Positions 1 through 8,849 of a DNA stretch of 64,000 bases are shown here, in pieces; position 1 is the first letter of the stretch, and each line of letters starts with the position of its first letter. Where the stretch lies: positions 186,001-250,000 of the forward strand of contig NZ_JAFCJJ010000007.1 in assembly GCF_018131015.1 (NCBI RefSeq), read 5' to 3'. This DNA is from Bradyrhizobium diazoefficiens. GTDB taxonomy: Bacteria > Pseudomonadota > Alphaproteobacteria > Rhizobiales > Xanthobacteraceae. The notes beneath the pieces are model-generated. The model was not told where the DNA came from. It worked only from the letters and a program-made list of their open reading frames with translations, and did no database searches. The position numbers were made by a program, and so were the translations under genes.

Positions 1-2
1 CC

Positions 3-434
3 GAACTGCTCTATGTGATCGCCAGCGGCGCGCCGGGCTTCGACGTTACCAAGGGTTTTGCCTCCAACGGCTATGATGCGCATTCCCCCGGCCAGTATGG
101 GTTGCTGGCCTGCTTCCTCACCGAAGTGGTGATGACCATGATGTTCCTGTTCATCATCATGGGCGCCACCCACGGCCGTGCGCCGGCAGGATTTGCGCCG
201 CTCGCGATCGGCCTTGCGCTGGTGATGATCCACCTCGTCAGCATCCCCGTCACCAACACGTCGGTGAACCCGGCGCGCAGCACCGGCCCGGCGCTGTTCG
301 TCGGCGGCTGGGCGCTTTCGCAGCTCTGGCTGTTCTGGGTGGCACCACTGATCGGCGGGGTGCTCGGCGGGGTGATTTACCGCTGGCTCAGCGAAGAGCC
401 CGGAGGCGTCGTCGCGGGCGTCAAGACGGCGTGA
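3..434 (+). CDS. aqpZ: Aquaporin Z, C-terminal part (5' end outside window)
   Basis: Inner-membrane water channel of the MIP family. Only about 143 C-terminal residues are present; the frame is open from the left edge, so the start and the first NPA box lie upstream. The visible part shows the second half-pore: the second NPA box in the context SVNPARS, with the Arg that lines the selectivity filter, flanked by hydrophobic helices. NPARS is the aquaporin form, whereas glycerol facilitators usually have NPARD, so AqpZ is preferred over GlpF. The next gene (purK) is convergent, so this gene ends its transcription unit. Partial only because of the window edge. Confidence 0.93.
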   Translation, partial: ELLYVIASGAPGFDVTKGFASNGYDAHSPGQYGLLACFLTEVVMTMMFLFIIMGATHGRAPAGFAPLAIGLALVMIHLVSIPVTNTSVNPARSTGPALFVGGWALSQLWLFWVAPLIGGVLGGVIYRWLSEEPGGVVAGVKTA

Positions 435-496
435 CCGGCGCGCGGGATCGGGGGACGATCCGGGATCGCGGACGATCGCGGTCCCTCACTGGCCCA

Positions 497-1603
497 TCAC
501 ATTTCCTTGGCAGGCAGGACCTCGGTGACATGGCCCATCTTGCGGCCGGGGCGCGGCGCGCCCTTGCCGTAGATGTGCACGGTGGCGCCGGGGACGCTCA
601 GCCATGTCTCGTAATCGTTGATCTCGTCGCCGATCAGATTGGTCATGGTGACGATTTCGCCGTGGCGCACGGGCTTGCCGAGCGGCCAGCCGGCAATGGC
701 GCGGATGTGCTGCTCGAACTGGGAGACCGAGGCGCCGTCGAGCGTCCAGTGCCCTGAATTGTGCACGCGCGGGGCGATCTCGTTGACCAGCACCTTCGGC
801 CCCGTGCCATTGCCGAGCACGAACATTTCCACCGCCAGCACGCCGACATAGTCGAGTGCGCTTGCGATCTTGCCTGCGATGCTGCGCGCCTCCTCGGCGA
901 GCACGTCCGGAATCGGCGCAGGCGCGCGCGACACCTTCAGAATGTGGTCGCGGTGCTCGTTCTCGGTGACGTCGAAACATTCGACCTGGCCTGAAGTCGA
1001 GCGCGCGGCGATCACGGAAATCTCGCGCTCGAACGGCACGAAGGCCTCGAGGATCGCCGATTTGGTGGCGAGGCTGGTCCAGACCTTTGCGATGTCGTCG
1101 CCCTCGCGGATGATGGCCTGGCCCTTGCCGTCATAGCCGAAGCGGCGGGTTTTCAGCACGGCCGGGAGGCCAATCCTGACAATGGCCTCGCGCAATGATG
1201 CGACCGAGGTGACGTCGGCATAGGCCGCGGTGCCGATGCCGAGCCGTGTGACAAAATCCTTCTCGGCGAGCCGGTCCTGGGTGGTCTCCAGGATCTTGCG
1301 GTTGGGCAGCACCGGGCGGCGCGCGTCCAGCACCATGGCGGCCGCGGAAGGCACGTTCTCGAATTCGTAGGTGATGACGTCGACGTCGTTGGCGAACAGC
1401 TCCAGCGCCTCGACATCGGCATATTCGGCGCAGGTCGCGTTCAGCACGACGTCGAAGGCGGGCGAATCCGGGTCGGGCGAGAACACCTGGCAGCGCAGGC
1501 CAAGCCGCGCTGCGGCCATCGCCAGCATCCGGCCGAGCTGTCCGCCGCCGAGGATTCCGATGGTGTCGCCGGGCTTCAGCTTCACCTGCCTGCTGTCGGT
1601 CAC
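497..1603 (-). CDS. purK: N5-carboxyaminoimidazole ribonucleotide synthase PurK
   Basis: ATP-dependent carboxylation of aminoimidazole ribonucleotide to N5-CAIR in de novo purine synthesis; cytoplasmic. 368 residues, normal for the family. The N-terminal pre-ATP-grasp fold shows [10 protein letters not shown] (residues about 17-26), followed by the ATP-grasp region with [12 protein letters not shown] and the metal-binding stretch [16 protein letters not shown], all typical of PurK. The start is a GTG whose GTGA overlaps the stop of purE by 4 bp, so the two genes are translationally coupled in a purE-purK operon. PurE converts the product to CAIR. Assignment is secure from motifs and context. 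Confidence 0.97.
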   Translation of the reverse strand: MTDSRQVKLKPGDTIGILGGGQLGRMLAMAAARLGLRCQVFSPDPDSPAFDVVLNATCAEYADVEALELFANDVDVITYEFENVPSAAAMVLDARRPVLPNRKILETTQDRLAEKDFVTRLGIGTAAYADVTSVASLREAIVRIGLPAVLKTRRFGYDGKGQAIIREGDDIAKVWTSLATKSAILEAFVPFEREISVIAARSTSGQVECFDVTENEHRDHILKVSRAPAPIPDVLAEEARSIAGKIASALDYVGVLAVEMFVLGNGTGPKVLVNEIAPRVHNSGHWTLDGASVSQFEQHIRAIAGWPLGKPVRHGEIVTMTNLIGDEINDYETWLSVPGATVHIYGKGAPRPGRKMGHVTEVLPAKEM

Positions 1604-2088
1604 GCCTTGTCCTCCGGGCGCTCGGCAACCGCCTCGGTCTGGGCCTTGCGCCAGGCGGCGAGGCGATCGGACAGCGCGGCGTCGGACAGGGCCAGCACGG
1701 ATGCTGCAAGCAGCGCGGCGTTGATCGCACCCGCCTTGCCGATGGCCAGCGTCCCGACCGGGATGCCCGCGGGCATCTGCACGATCGAATAGAGCGAATC
1801 GATGCCCTTGAGCGTCCGTGATTCCACGGGGACGCCGAACACCGGCAGTTCCGTGAGCGAGGCGGCCATGCCGGGCAGGTGGGCCGCGCCACCGGCGCCG
1901 GCGATGATCACCTTGTAGCCGGCCGCCTTGGCGCCCTTGGCGAACGTAAACAGCCGGTCGGGGGTGCGGTGTGCCGAGACGATGCGGGTATCGGCGGCAA
2001 TGCCGAGCGCTGCGAGCGTGTCGGCGGCGTGCCGCATCGTCTCCCAGTCCGACTGGCTTCCCATGATGATGGCGATCGGCGCGGTCAT
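1600..2088 (-). CDS. purE: N5-CAIR mutase PurE (class I)
   Basis: Moves the carboxyl group of N5-CAIR to give CAIR, the step after PurK. 162 residues, the usual size of the class I bacterial mutase, which forms an octamer. The N terminus has the substrate loop [10 protein letters not shown] (Ser11, Asp14) and the catalytic SAHRTPDR with His40; the later [11 protein letters not shown] loop is also intact. It is first in the two-gene purE-purK operon. The 88-bp gap to the divergent diguanylate cyclase gene should hold its promoter, but I see no clear operator or riboswitch there. Confidence 0.97.
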   Translation of the reverse strand: MTAPIAIIMGSQSDWETMRHAADTLAALGIAADTRIVSAHRTPDRLFTFAKGAKAAGYKVIIAGAGGAAHLPGMAASLTELPVFGVPVESRTLKGIDSLYSIVQMPAGIPVGTLAIGKAGAINAALLAASVLALSDAALSDRLAAWRKAQTEAVAERPEDKA

Positions 2089-2175
2089 GACGTCAATTGT
2101 GCTCGGAAAACAGAAAGATAGGCCAGATTATCGGTTCCGGCCGGTGGCTCGCAAGGCGGTGGCAAGGAGAAGGGA

Positions 2176-2976
2176 ATGCACTATCCTGTCTTGGTGAATC
2201 CCCGCAAGCCTTCATTGAGCAGGATGCCCATGAAGAAGCCGAAAAGGGCGACCGCCGCGAAGGCCAAAAAGGGCCGGAACACCAGCGGACGCCGGACCAG
2301 GACTGCCCCGAAAGCCGCCCCGAAGCGGCCGGTCGCGCCGGTGCGACGTGGCGCCTCGACGGCCGGTGCCAAAGGCAGCGCCAATGACGGCACCAAGGAT
2401 AACGCCAAGCAGACCATCCGCGGGCTGCGCAGCAAGCTCGCGGCGGCACAGCGCCGGGTCGCAGAACTCGAGGCGGCCGCGGACACCGATTTCCTGCTCG
2501 ACATTCCCAACCGGCGCGGCTTCGAACGCGAGCTCCAGCGCGCCATCGCCTATATGAAGCGCTACCGCGCCAGCGGCGCGCTCATTGTGCTCGACGTCGA
2601 CCGGCTGAAGCCGATCAACGACTCCTTCGGTCACGCCGCCGGCGACGAGGTGCTCAAGGCGATTGCGGCGACGCTGACGCGGCAGGTGCGCGCCTCCGAT
2701 GTGGTCGGCCGACTCGGCGGCGACGAGTTTGCGTTGCTGCTGTGGAATCTCAGCGAGACGGATGCGAAGGCGAAAGCCGCCATCTTCGAGCAGGCGATCG
2801 ACGAATTGTCCTTCGTCTTCCGCGGCCAGAACGTGACGGCGGGCGCCTCCGCCGGCGTTGCGCTGCTCGGTCCCCAGGCCGAGGCTGGCCGCGCCCTGGA
2901 GGAGGCCGATGCCGCGATGTATGTGCGCAAGGCGCACCGCCGCCACGAGCCTCGGATCAGGCTCGTCAGCAGCTAG
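2176..2976 (+). CDS. Diguanylate cyclase (GGDEF domain)
   Basis: Predicted to make cyclic di-GMP from two GTP; no membrane segment, so cytosolic. 266 residues. The first about 70 are a Lys/Arg/Ala-rich, probably disordered tail, then a short coiled coil (about 80-100) leads into the GGDEF domain. The active motif RLGGDEFALLL is intact (GGDEF at about 181-185), and an RASD motif five residues upstream matches the allosteric I-site, so product inhibition is expected. An AAGGAG sequence at the right spacing supports the ATG used here; an internal ATG 18 codons later is an alternative. No sensor domain is visible. The basic tail may bind nucleic acid or membrane, which is inference. Confidence 0.9.
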   Translation: MHYPVLVNPRKPSLSRMPMKKPKRATAAKAKKGRNTSGRRTRTAPKAAPKRPVAPVRRGASTAGAKGSANDGTKDNAKQTIRGLRSKLAAAQRRVAELEAAADTDFLLDIPNRRGFERELQRAIAYMKRYRASGALIVLDVDRLKPINDSFGHAAGDEVLKAIAATLTRQVRASDVVGRLGGDEFALLLWNLSETDAKAKAAIFEQAIDELSFVFRGQNVTAGASAGVALLGPQAEAGRALEEADAAMYVRKAHRRHEPRIRLVSS

Positions 2977-3072
2977 AGCATGATCCGGACCCGAAGGGCC
3001 GCGTCAGCGCAAAGTGTGCAGCGGCTTTCCCTCGCGACAAACGCGGAACGCGTTTGCGCGGAGATCATGCTC
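2976..3072. repeat. Palindromic intergenic repeat, GAGCATGATC family
   Basis: The element is bounded by inverted GAGCATGATC (2976-2985) and GATCATGCTC (3063-3072). The same ends bound a shorter element at 12608-12656. In both, the left edge overlaps the stop codon of the preceding gene. I recognise this as a repeat type common between genes in Bradyrhizobium-like genomes. Confidence 0.75.
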
Positions 3073-3084
3073 GAACAATAATCC

Positions 3085-3336
3085 CTACAGCGTGGCGAGG
3101 TCGTCCGGCACGTTGCCGAATTTGCGCAGCAGCGTGGCGTCGCCGAATTCGCCTGTCATGGGATCGCCGCTACGGCTGAATGCGACCGCGCCGATGTGGC
3201 CTGCGCCGCGCGACAAGGCCTCGGCGCGCCGCAGCGCGGCGGTCGAACTCTGGCATTCCTCGGCGGTGCCCGCGACCGGCGATCCGTCGGCATCGATCAG
3301 GAAGGGCATGGCAACGTAGTAGGTGACGTCCGACAT
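3085..3336 (-). CDS. Conserved hypothetical small protein
   Basis: 83 residues from the ATG at 3336, which has a GGAG nine bases upstream; a TTG nine codons earlier would overlap the stop of the upstream gene but has no better ribosome site. The protein starts MSDVTYYVAMPF and has no signal peptide, membrane segment or cysteine cluster beyond one Cys. The sequence looks like a compact alpha/beta protein, but I cannot assign a family. It follows the 71-residue gene at 3360-3575 with a 23-bp gap on the same strand, so the two are probably co-transcribed. Function unknown. Confidence 0.7.
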   Translation of the reverse strand: MSDVTYYVAMPFLIDADGSPVAGTAEECQSSTAALRRAEALSRGAGHIGAVAFSRSGDPMTGEFGDATLLRKFGNVPDDLATL

Positions 3337-3359
3337 GGCGTTGCGCTCCACTGCTGAAC

Positions 3360-3575
3360 TCAAGCGGCGCTGCTCGTGCCCCGCATCTTGCTGCGCGAGG
3401 TTTCCGGGATGCAGCCGGCCGAAATCGCCGCCTGCAATTCCGCGAGCTCGGCCTCCAGATATTCATTGGCCATGATCAGCGCCTTGATTGTGCTGCGCAG
3501 ATTGCCGTCACACATCGCGATCGCCTGATCGCAGGCCTGCTCGTAGTGGCTGTTGTCGAAAATGGTTGCCGACAT
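3360..3575 (-). CDS. Conserved hypothetical small helical protein
   Basis: 71 residues, predicted mostly helical and acidic in the middle (EYLEAELAELQAA). The start ATG has AAGGA about ten bases upstream. Two internal Cys (Cys15 and Cys22) and one at about 55 show no recognisable metal-binding pattern. It is upstream of the 83-residue gene on the same strand, probably as a two-gene unit. I do not recognise a family with a known role. It is kept as a real gene because of the good ribosome site, high-GC codon use and tight packing with its neighbour. Confidence 0.65.
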   Translation of the reverse strand: MSATIFDNSHYEQACDQAIAMCDGNLRSTIKALIMANEYLEAELAELQAAISAGCIPETSRSKMRGTSSAA

Positions 3576-3708
3576 CTGCGTTGTCCTTGGCCGTTTGCCT
3601 CGGGCGTTTCCCGGGGCGTTGGGGTCCTTTAATGTTCCTATTTTGTTCTTTTGGAGTCAAGCGGATTCGCGAAAGCGCCCAGCCGCCCGCGAGGAACGCC
3701 TCGGAGGA

Positions 3709-3915
3709 TCAGGCGATGATATCGGGTGTGATCTGGTCTTCGATGAAGGCGATACGGTCGCGCAACAACAGCTTGCGTTTCTTGAGCCGCTGTAACCGCA
3801 ATAGGTCGGGGGCAGGCGATTGATGCAATGCATCGATCGCCGCATCGAGATCTCGGTGTTCCTGCTGCAACCGGGCGAGCTCGGCTTCGAGTTCGCGCGC
3901 GTCTTCATGGGTCAT
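3709..3915 (-). CDS. DUF465 (YdcH-like) small coiled-coil protein
   Basis: 68 residues forming two charged helices separated by a short turn. The C-terminal half LKKRKLLLRDRIAFIE matches the conserved DUF465 helix (RLKKxKLxLKDxI). These are small cytoplasmic proteins of unknown function, often several per alphaproteobacterial genome. A second member is encoded on the opposite strand at 4239-4421, diverging from this one across about 320 bp. No clear Shine-Dalgarno sequence is visible for this start. Confidence 0.8.
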   Translation of the reverse strand: MTHEDARELEAELARLQQEHRDLDAAIDALHQSPAPDLLRLQRLKKRKLLLRDRIAFIEDQITPDIIA

Positions 3916-4179
3916 GCGGTGGCCGAAAATCCGATAGGCTTGGGATCAAGGCTGTGGATGCCCTGCGGAAATTATCGTCCTTGCGCGGCGTGATCGCAAG
4001 CGATCTGGAACGCCGCACACCGTCCCCTCGCAAGATATTTCGGTGGAACAGTTCGGCACCAGCGAGCGCATTGATATCACCGGATTTTTCTTACCTGTTC
4101 CTTACTCACGCTTCGTTACATATGAAAAGTCAAAAATGACGGTGCGACGATGGATACCCATCGACAGGAGGAATCGGTG
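3916..4179. other. Intergenic region between divergent DUF465 genes
   Basis: About 265 bp before the short leader ORF at 4180. The right part (about 4070-4140) is clearly AT-richer than its surroundings, for example the run TTTTTCTTACC and the stretch around ACATATGAAAAGTC, which fits a promoter for the rightward leader ORF and DUF465 gene. No terminator, repeat or RNA gene recognised. Confidence 0.4.
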
Positions 4180-4242
4180 ATGTACACTTCGTCGTCCGGA
4201 TCGAATTCTGAGGTTCACCCCCACCGAGGAGGTTTCGAATGA
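4180..4242 (+). CDS. Candidate 20-residue leader peptide coupled to DUF465
   Basis: ATG at 4180 is preceded by a full AGGAGG (4166-4171) at ideal spacing. It opens a 20-codon frame rich in Ser, His and Gly that ends in TGA at 4240-4242. That stop overlaps the ATG of the DUF465 gene at 4239 (ATGA), the arrangement of a translationally coupled pair. The DUF465 gene also has its own GAGGAGG. The peptide resembles no family I know. It could be a real microprotein, a coupling device, or a chance frame created by two ribosome sites in a row. Confidence 0.45.
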   Translation: MYTSSSGSNSEVHPHRGGFE

Positions 4243-4421
4243 CAATTCAGGCACATCTGGTTGAATTGGAACGGAAGCACAAAACTCTCGAAAACGAATT
4301 GCACGAAGCTCTCGTGCACCTTTCAACAGACGACCTGCAAATTGTTGAGTTGAAGCGCCGGAAGTTGATGGTCAAGGACCAGATCGAGCGTCTGAAGCAC
4401 GCCGACGACACGCTCCACTAG
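4239..4421 (+). CDS. DUF465 (YdcH-like) small coiled-coil protein
   Basis: 60 residues, two amphipathic helices. The signature LKRRKLMVKDQIERLK in the second half identifies DUF465. The start ATG follows GAGGAGG with good spacing and overlaps the stop of the short upstream leader frame. It is related to, but clearly diverged from, the 68-residue DUF465 protein encoded divergently at 3709-3915. Function of the family is unknown; small cytosolic helical hairpin proteins of this kind probably act as oligomers or partners of larger proteins (inference). Confidence 0.85.
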   Translation: MTIQAHLVELERKHKTLENELHEALVHLSTDDLQIVELKRRKLMVKDQIERLKHADDTLH

Positions 4422-4535
4422 TAATCCCGTAACAGCGTCAGGTTTGACCGATCCTTTCACGCAGGGATGTGCGCGTTTGCGCTCAACCCTGCGCCGACGG
4501 GCGAGCGTTGCTGCGCGACGTGTTGCCGTGCGACG

Positions 4536-5645
4536 TCAGGCCTGGATCTGCGCGAGTTCGGCGACGTGATCGGCGATCGCGAGCGACGAGGTCAATCCCG
4601 GCGATTCGATCCCGAACAGATTGACCAGGCCTTCGACGCCATGGTCGCGCGGGCCCTGCATCAGGAAATCCTGAGTGGCGACGGCCGGCGGCACGATCTT
4701 CGGGCGAATGCCTGAATAGCTCGGCATCAGCGCGCCATCGGGCAGCGTCGGCCAGTATTTGCGGATCGCCGGATAGAAGCGCTCGGCACGCGCGGGATCG
4801 ACCTCATAGTCGATGGTCTCGATCCACTCGACGTCCGGACCGAAGCGCGCCTGTCCCGCCATGTCCAGCGTCAGATGCACGCCAAGACCGCCGGGCTCGG
4901 GCACTGGATAGATCAGGTGCGAGAACGGCGCCCTCACGCCGCAGCTGAAGTAATTTCCCTTGGCGAGATAGGCCGGCGGAATCCGGTCAAGCGGCATCCC
5001 GTCGATGTTGCGCGCCACCGTCGTCGCCGAAAGTCCGGCGGCGTTGACGAGCAGGCCACATTGCAGCGTCATCGGCGTCTCGCCGCCGGCGTCGATCTCG
5101 ATGACGCCGCCCGCGGCCCTCGCGCGGATCAGCGGCGTGTGAAAGGCAAAGGCCGCGCCCGCCGCCTCCGCCTCTCCGCGCAGCGAGAGCATGTAGGCAT
5201 GGCTGTCGATGATGCCGGTCGACGGCGAGAGCAGCGCGGCATCACAGGCCAGTGCCGGCTCCAGCCCGCGCGCGGTCTCGCCCGCGAGCAACTGCATGTC
5301 GAGCACGCCGTTGGCCTCCGCATGGGCCTTGATCGATTGCAGCTTCTCGGTTTCCTTGGGATTGGTCGCGACGATCAGCTTGCCGCAATTCTTGTGGGGG
5401 ATGCCGCGCTCGGCGCAGTAGCGGTAGAGCGCGTGCTTGCCGCTGACGCACATGCGCGCCATCCAGCTCCCCGCGCGGTAGTAGATGCCGGCATGGATCA
5501 CCTCGCTGTTGCGCGAGGAGGTGACGGTGCCGATGGCTTCCGCGGCCTCGAGCACGATCACCTCGCGCCCGGCCTGCGCGAGCTTTCGAGCCACCGCGAG
5601 CCCGACCACGCCGGCTCCGATGACGACACAGTCGACTTTATCCAT
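4536..5645 (-). CDS. FAD-dependent oxidoreductase, L-2-hydroxyglutarate oxidase (LhgO)-like
   Basis: 369-residue DAO-family flavoprotein. The N-terminal FAD-binding fold has GAGVVG (10-15) and ends its second strand in [19 protein letters not shown] (about 43-56) is the stretch shared by L-2-hydroxyglutarate dehydrogenases/oxidases, and the C-terminal half has SYSGIRPK and [10 protein letters not shown] as in LhgO. Predicted reaction: oxidation of L-2-hydroxyglutarate or a related 2-hydroxy acid. It is about 50 residues shorter than E. coli LhgO, so the exact substrate is uncertain. No signal peptide. Monocistronic, divergent from the c-di-GMP gene at 5857. Confidence 0.85.
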   Translation of the reverse strand: MDKVDCVVIGAGVVGLAVARKLAQAGREVIVLEAAEAIGTVTSSRNSEVIHAGIYYRAGSWMARMCVSGKHALYRYCAERGIPHKNCGKLIVATNPKETEKLQSIKAHAEANGVLDMQLLAGETARGLEPALACDAALLSPSTGIIDSHAYMLSLRGEAEAAGAAFAFHTPLIRARAAGGVIEIDAGGETPMTLQCGLLVNAAGLSATTVARNIDGMPLDRIPPAYLAKGNYFSCGVRAPFSHLIYPVPEPGGLGVHLTLDMAGQARFGPDVEWIETIDYEVDPARAERFYPAIRKYWPTLPDGALMPSYSGIRPKIVPPAVATQDFLMQGPRDHGVEGLVNLFGIESPGLTSSLAIADHVAELAQIQA

Positions 5646-5856
5646 GGCTGTGCGGGATTTTCGTGGGAGGTGCCGCTGGCGGGTGGGCCAATTTGCCCGA
5701 AAAGGCGGCCGCGCGGCCGTTTTCCGTTAAGGAAGCATTTATCATGTCAGGGCAATTGCCGTATTTCGCGTCACATTTTTCCGTTGCGCCTACAGGCGTT
5801 TACCCGATCCAAACCCGTGAAGCCAGACAATCCGCCATTGAAATCGCGGGTGGCTG

Positions 5857-8517
5857 ATGGCTGAGAAGAACTGGCACGCTGACAGCACTATTCTGATTGC
5901 TGTGCAGGGCGTCGCGTGCCTGGCCGGAACGATGACGCCTGCGCGCGCCTTCGCAAGCGAGCTCGGCGCGCTCGATCCGGGCCTGATCTGGGAAGGCCTG
6001 ATCGGCGGGATTGTCCTCTGCTCGCTGCTGGCGGCCGCCGTGCTCTGGATTCATTCCGCACTGCGGCGCGCCAGGCGGTTGCAGTTGCGGCGCAATGCCT
6101 TCGTCTCCTCCGCCATGAACAATCTCAACCAGGGCGTGGTGATGACCGATGCGCAGCGGCGCATCATGTTCTGCAACGACCGCTATCTCGAGATCTACGG
6201 CCTGTCGCGCTCGGACCTGTGGACCGGCATGAACGGCCATGACCTGCTCAAGCTGCGTCGCGACCGCGGTGTTCTCGGCGTCTCCGACGACGACTTCTAC
6301 GAGAAGGCCTCGAGCGCCAACGGGCTGATCACCGAGTTGCCGGACGGGCGCTCCATCCTGGTGAAGTATTTCGTGCTGCCGAACGGCGGTTCGGTGGCGA
6401 CCCATCTCGACGTCAGCGAGCAGCGCAAGCTGTCTCGCCAACTCGCCTCCACCAAGCAGTTCCTGGAATCCGTGCTGGACAGCGTGCCGGCCTGCGTCGC
6501 CGCCAAGAACATCGAGGACGGCCGCTACATCTTCGCCAACAGGGCCTATGAGCAGTTCTGGGGCTTTTCACGGGATCAGGTCGTCGGCAAGAGCGCGCGC
6601 GAGCTGTTCACGCCCACCTCTGCGGCCAGCATCGAGGCGAGCGACCAGGCGGCGCTCAAAGCCCCCGACGGCCAGTACCGCAACGAATTCGAGGTCGAGC
6701 GCGGGTCGGCGCGCGCCATGGTCGCCTCGATCCGGATCGTGGTCCGCAACGAGCGCAACGAGCCCGAATTCCTGCTGCTGCTGTTCGAGGACATCACCGA
6801 CCGCCGTTCGCTCTCGCAGGAGCTGGAGAGCACCAAGAAGTTCCTCGAACTCGTCGTCGACAACATCCCGGTGGCCTTGATCGTCGAACAGGTCAAGGAC
6901 GGCCGCTATCTGCTGGCCAATCGCAGCGCCGAGACGATCCTCAACCGCAGGCGCGAGGAAGCCACGGGCCTGACGGCTTCCGACATCTTCAATGCCAAAG
7001 AGGCGAAGCTGATCATCGCGCGCGACGAGGCCGCGATCAAGAAGCGCGGGATGATCACCGAGGAGCATCCGATCTCCACCAAGGACGGCCTGCGGCTGTT
7101 CCTCACCCGGCGCGCCACCGTGCTGAGCGATGCCGGCGAGCCGCAATATCTGATCAAGACCCACGAGGACGTCACCGACCGCCGGCAGACCGAATCGCGC
7201 ATGGCACATATGGCCTATCACGATGGCCTGACCGACCTGCCGAACCGCGCCGCCTTCCTGCAGGCGCTGACCCAGATGATCGAGGCCTGCGAGGGCACCG
7301 GTGAGGAGTTCGCGGTCCTCAGCATCGACCTCGACGGGCTCAAGGAGGTCAACGACGTCTTCGGTCATGCGCTGGGCGACAAGCTCCTGATCGAGGTGGC
7401 CCAGCGGCTCCAGGACGTCGCACGCGGCGGCGTGGTGGCGCGCCTGTCCGGCGACGAGTTCGGTCTCATCATCGACGGCAAGCAGCCGGAGGCAGGCCTT
7501 GCGCTGGCGCAGCGGCTCGGCGAGGCCGTTGCCCAGGAATTCCACATCGATGGCCGCGCGGTGCGCGCCGGCGTCACCACCGGCATGTCGATCTTCCCGC
7601 ACAACGGCGCCGACGGCGCCTCGCTGCTCGCCAATGCCAGTGCCGCGTTGTTCCGCGCCAAGCAGAAGTCGCGCGGCACGATCAGGCTCTATCAGCCCGA
7701 GATGGACCAGCAGATCCGCGACCGCCGGGTGCTGCACCAGGATCTGTCGAAGGCGATCAAGAACGGCGAGCTGTCGCTGGCGTTCCAGCCGCAAGGCATC
7801 GCGCGTACGAGCGTCGCGGAAAGCGAGATCATCGGCTTCGAGGCGCTGGCGCGCTGGCAGCACCCGGTGCGCGGCCAGGTCTCGCCGGCCGAATTCATTC
7901 CGATCGCCGAGGAAAGCGGCCTGATCGTCGAGATGGGCGAATGGATCCTGCGCGAGGTCTGCCGCGAGGCGGCGTCCTGGCCAAAACCGCTCCAGGTCGC
8001 GGTCAATCTGTCGCCGGCGCAGTTCATGCACGGCGACGTGGTCGGGCTGGTCCATTCGATCCTGCTCGAGACCGGGCTGGCGCCGGGCCGGCTCGAGCTC
8101 GAAATCACCGAGGGCGTGCTGATCGAGGATTTCGACCGTGGCCTCGCCCTGCTGCGCCGACTCAAGGCGCTCGGCGTGCGCATCTCGATGGACGATTTCG
8201 GCAGCGGCTACTCCTCGCTGAGCTATCTGCAGGCGTTCCCGTTCGACAAGATCAAGATCGACCGCACCTTCATCATCAATCTCGGCCGCAATCCGCAATC
8301 GGCGGCGATCGTGCGCGCCGTGATCGACCTCGGCCACGGCCTCGAAATGTCGATCATCGCCGAGGGCGTCGAGACCATCGAGCAGCTCACCTTCCTCGCC
8401 AGGGAAGGTTGCGATGGCGTGCAGGGCTATCTGCTCGGCAAGCCCCAGCCGATCGGCCATTATGCCGGCCTCGTCGGCCGCGCCGAGAAAATGGAGCTGG
8501 CGCTCAAGACCGGGTAG
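5857..8517 (+). CDS. Membrane-anchored PAS-PAS-PAS-GGDEF-EAL protein (c-di-GMP turnover)
   Basis: 886 residues. A hydrophobic N terminus ending in AFA (about 34) resembles a signal peptide or first helix; a transmembrane helix spans about 46-66. Three PAS repeats begin near 85, 205 and 330 (each with NR/ND-x2-Y/A-E-x-lY/FWG-like cores). Then come a GGDEF domain whose signature is SGDEF (about 531) and an EAL domain from about 640. The EAL side is complete: FEALARW (about 661), NLSPAQF, LEITEG, MDDFGSGYSSL, KIDRTFI and AEGVET. The protein is therefore a likely c-di-GMP phosphodiesterase, with a GGDEF domain that may be active or only bind GTP. The PAS array suggests redox or ligand sensing, but no ligand is evident. 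Only about 15% of the protein precedes the PAS domains, so sensing is probably cytoplasmic. Confidence 0.92.
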   Translation: MAEKNWHADSTILIAVQGVACLAGTMTPARAFASELGALDPGLIWEGLIGGIVLCSLLAAAVLWIHSALRRARRLQLRRNAFVSSAMNNLNQGVVMTDAQRRIMFCNDRYLEIYGLSRSDLWTGMNGHDLLKLRRDRGVLGVSDDDFYEKASSANGLITELPDGRSILVKYFVLPNGGSVATHLDVSEQRKLSRQLASTKQFLESVLDSVPACVAAKNIEDGRYIFANRAYEQFWGFSRDQVVGKSARELFTPTSAASIEASDQAALKAPDGQYRNEFEVERGSARAMVASIRIVVRNERNEPEFLLLLFEDITDRRSLSQELESTKKFLELVVDNIPVALIVEQVKDGRYLLANRSAETILNRRREEATGLTASDIFNAKEAKLIIARDEAAIKKRGMITEEHPISTKDGLRLFLTRRATVLSDAGEPQYLIKTHEDVTDRRQTESRMAHMAYHDGLTDLPNRAAFLQALTQMIEACEGTGEEFAVLSIDLDGLKEVNDVFGHALGDKLLIEVAQRLQDVARGGVVARLSGDEFGLIIDGKQPEAGLALAQRLGEAVAQEFHIDGRAVRAGVTTGMSIFPHNGADGASLLANASAALFRAKQKSRGTIRLYQPEMDQQIRDRRVLHQDLSKAIKNGELSLAFQPQGIARTSVAESEIIGFEALARWQHPVRGQVSPAEFIPIAEESGLIVEMGEWILREVCREAASWPKPLQVAVNLSPAQFMHGDVVGLVHSILLETGLAPGRLELEITEGVLIEDFDRGLALLRRLKALGVRISMDDFGSGYSSLSYLQAFPFDKIKIDRTFIINLGRNPQSAAIVRAVIDLGHGLEMSIIAEGVETIEQLTFLAREGCDGVQGYLLGKPQPIGHYAGLVGRAEKMELALKTG

Positions 8518-8546
8518 CGGTTGGCATCACCGCCTGCGGATGTGAG

Positions 8547-8849
8547 CTAGACGGGGTCGCGCGCGCCCGGCATTCCTCCGGGATCACGGGCCCTGTGACG
8601 GATGGCGTGGATGATGATTTCCTGGCTCCCAATCTCGTAGAAAATGAGAAACGGATAGGGTGTCGTGGTCAGTCTCCGAATGTCCGGATCGTCGGTTCGG
8701 AGGCCTATCTCGGGATGTGCCAGCAACAGGCCGATGACGTCCTGAATGCGCTTTTGAACGCGCGCCGCTCCCTGCGGCGATGTAGCTGAAATGTAGGCCA
8801 ATATAGAATCGAGATCGGCCAGCGCCGGAAGCGTCTAGCGGATATTCAC
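8547..8849 (-). pseudogene. ParE/RelE-type toxin gene with amber stop at codon 5
   Basis: Read from a GTG at 8849 (which overlaps the antitoxin stop as GTGA), the frame gives V-N-I-R-stop-TLPALADLDSILAYI and then a full ParE-like body to 8547, about 100 codons in all. Family members usually have Trp at codon 5 (xxRWTxPALxDL), so TGG to TAG at 8835-8837 is the simplest reading. The conserved C-terminal part (YPFLIFYEI, IHAIRHRARDP) is intact. An internal TTG at codon 17 could give an 84-residue product lacking the first helix residues, but no good ribosome site precedes it. The toxin is probably inactive or strongly reduced. Confidence 0.75.

Noticed and set aside
5705-5730. Palindrome AAAAGGCGGCCGCGCGGCCGTTTT-like structure between divergent genes (core CGGCCGCGCGGCCG)
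   Set aside because: No gene ends here, so it is not a terminator for either neighbour; a chance GC palindrome is likely in this composition.
6568-8460. Open frame of about 630 codons on the minus strand opposite the PAS-GGDEF-EAL gene
   Set aside because: It is the antisense shadow of a high-GC gene: composition is Asp/Arg/His/Gly-rich, no family motif, no ribosome site.
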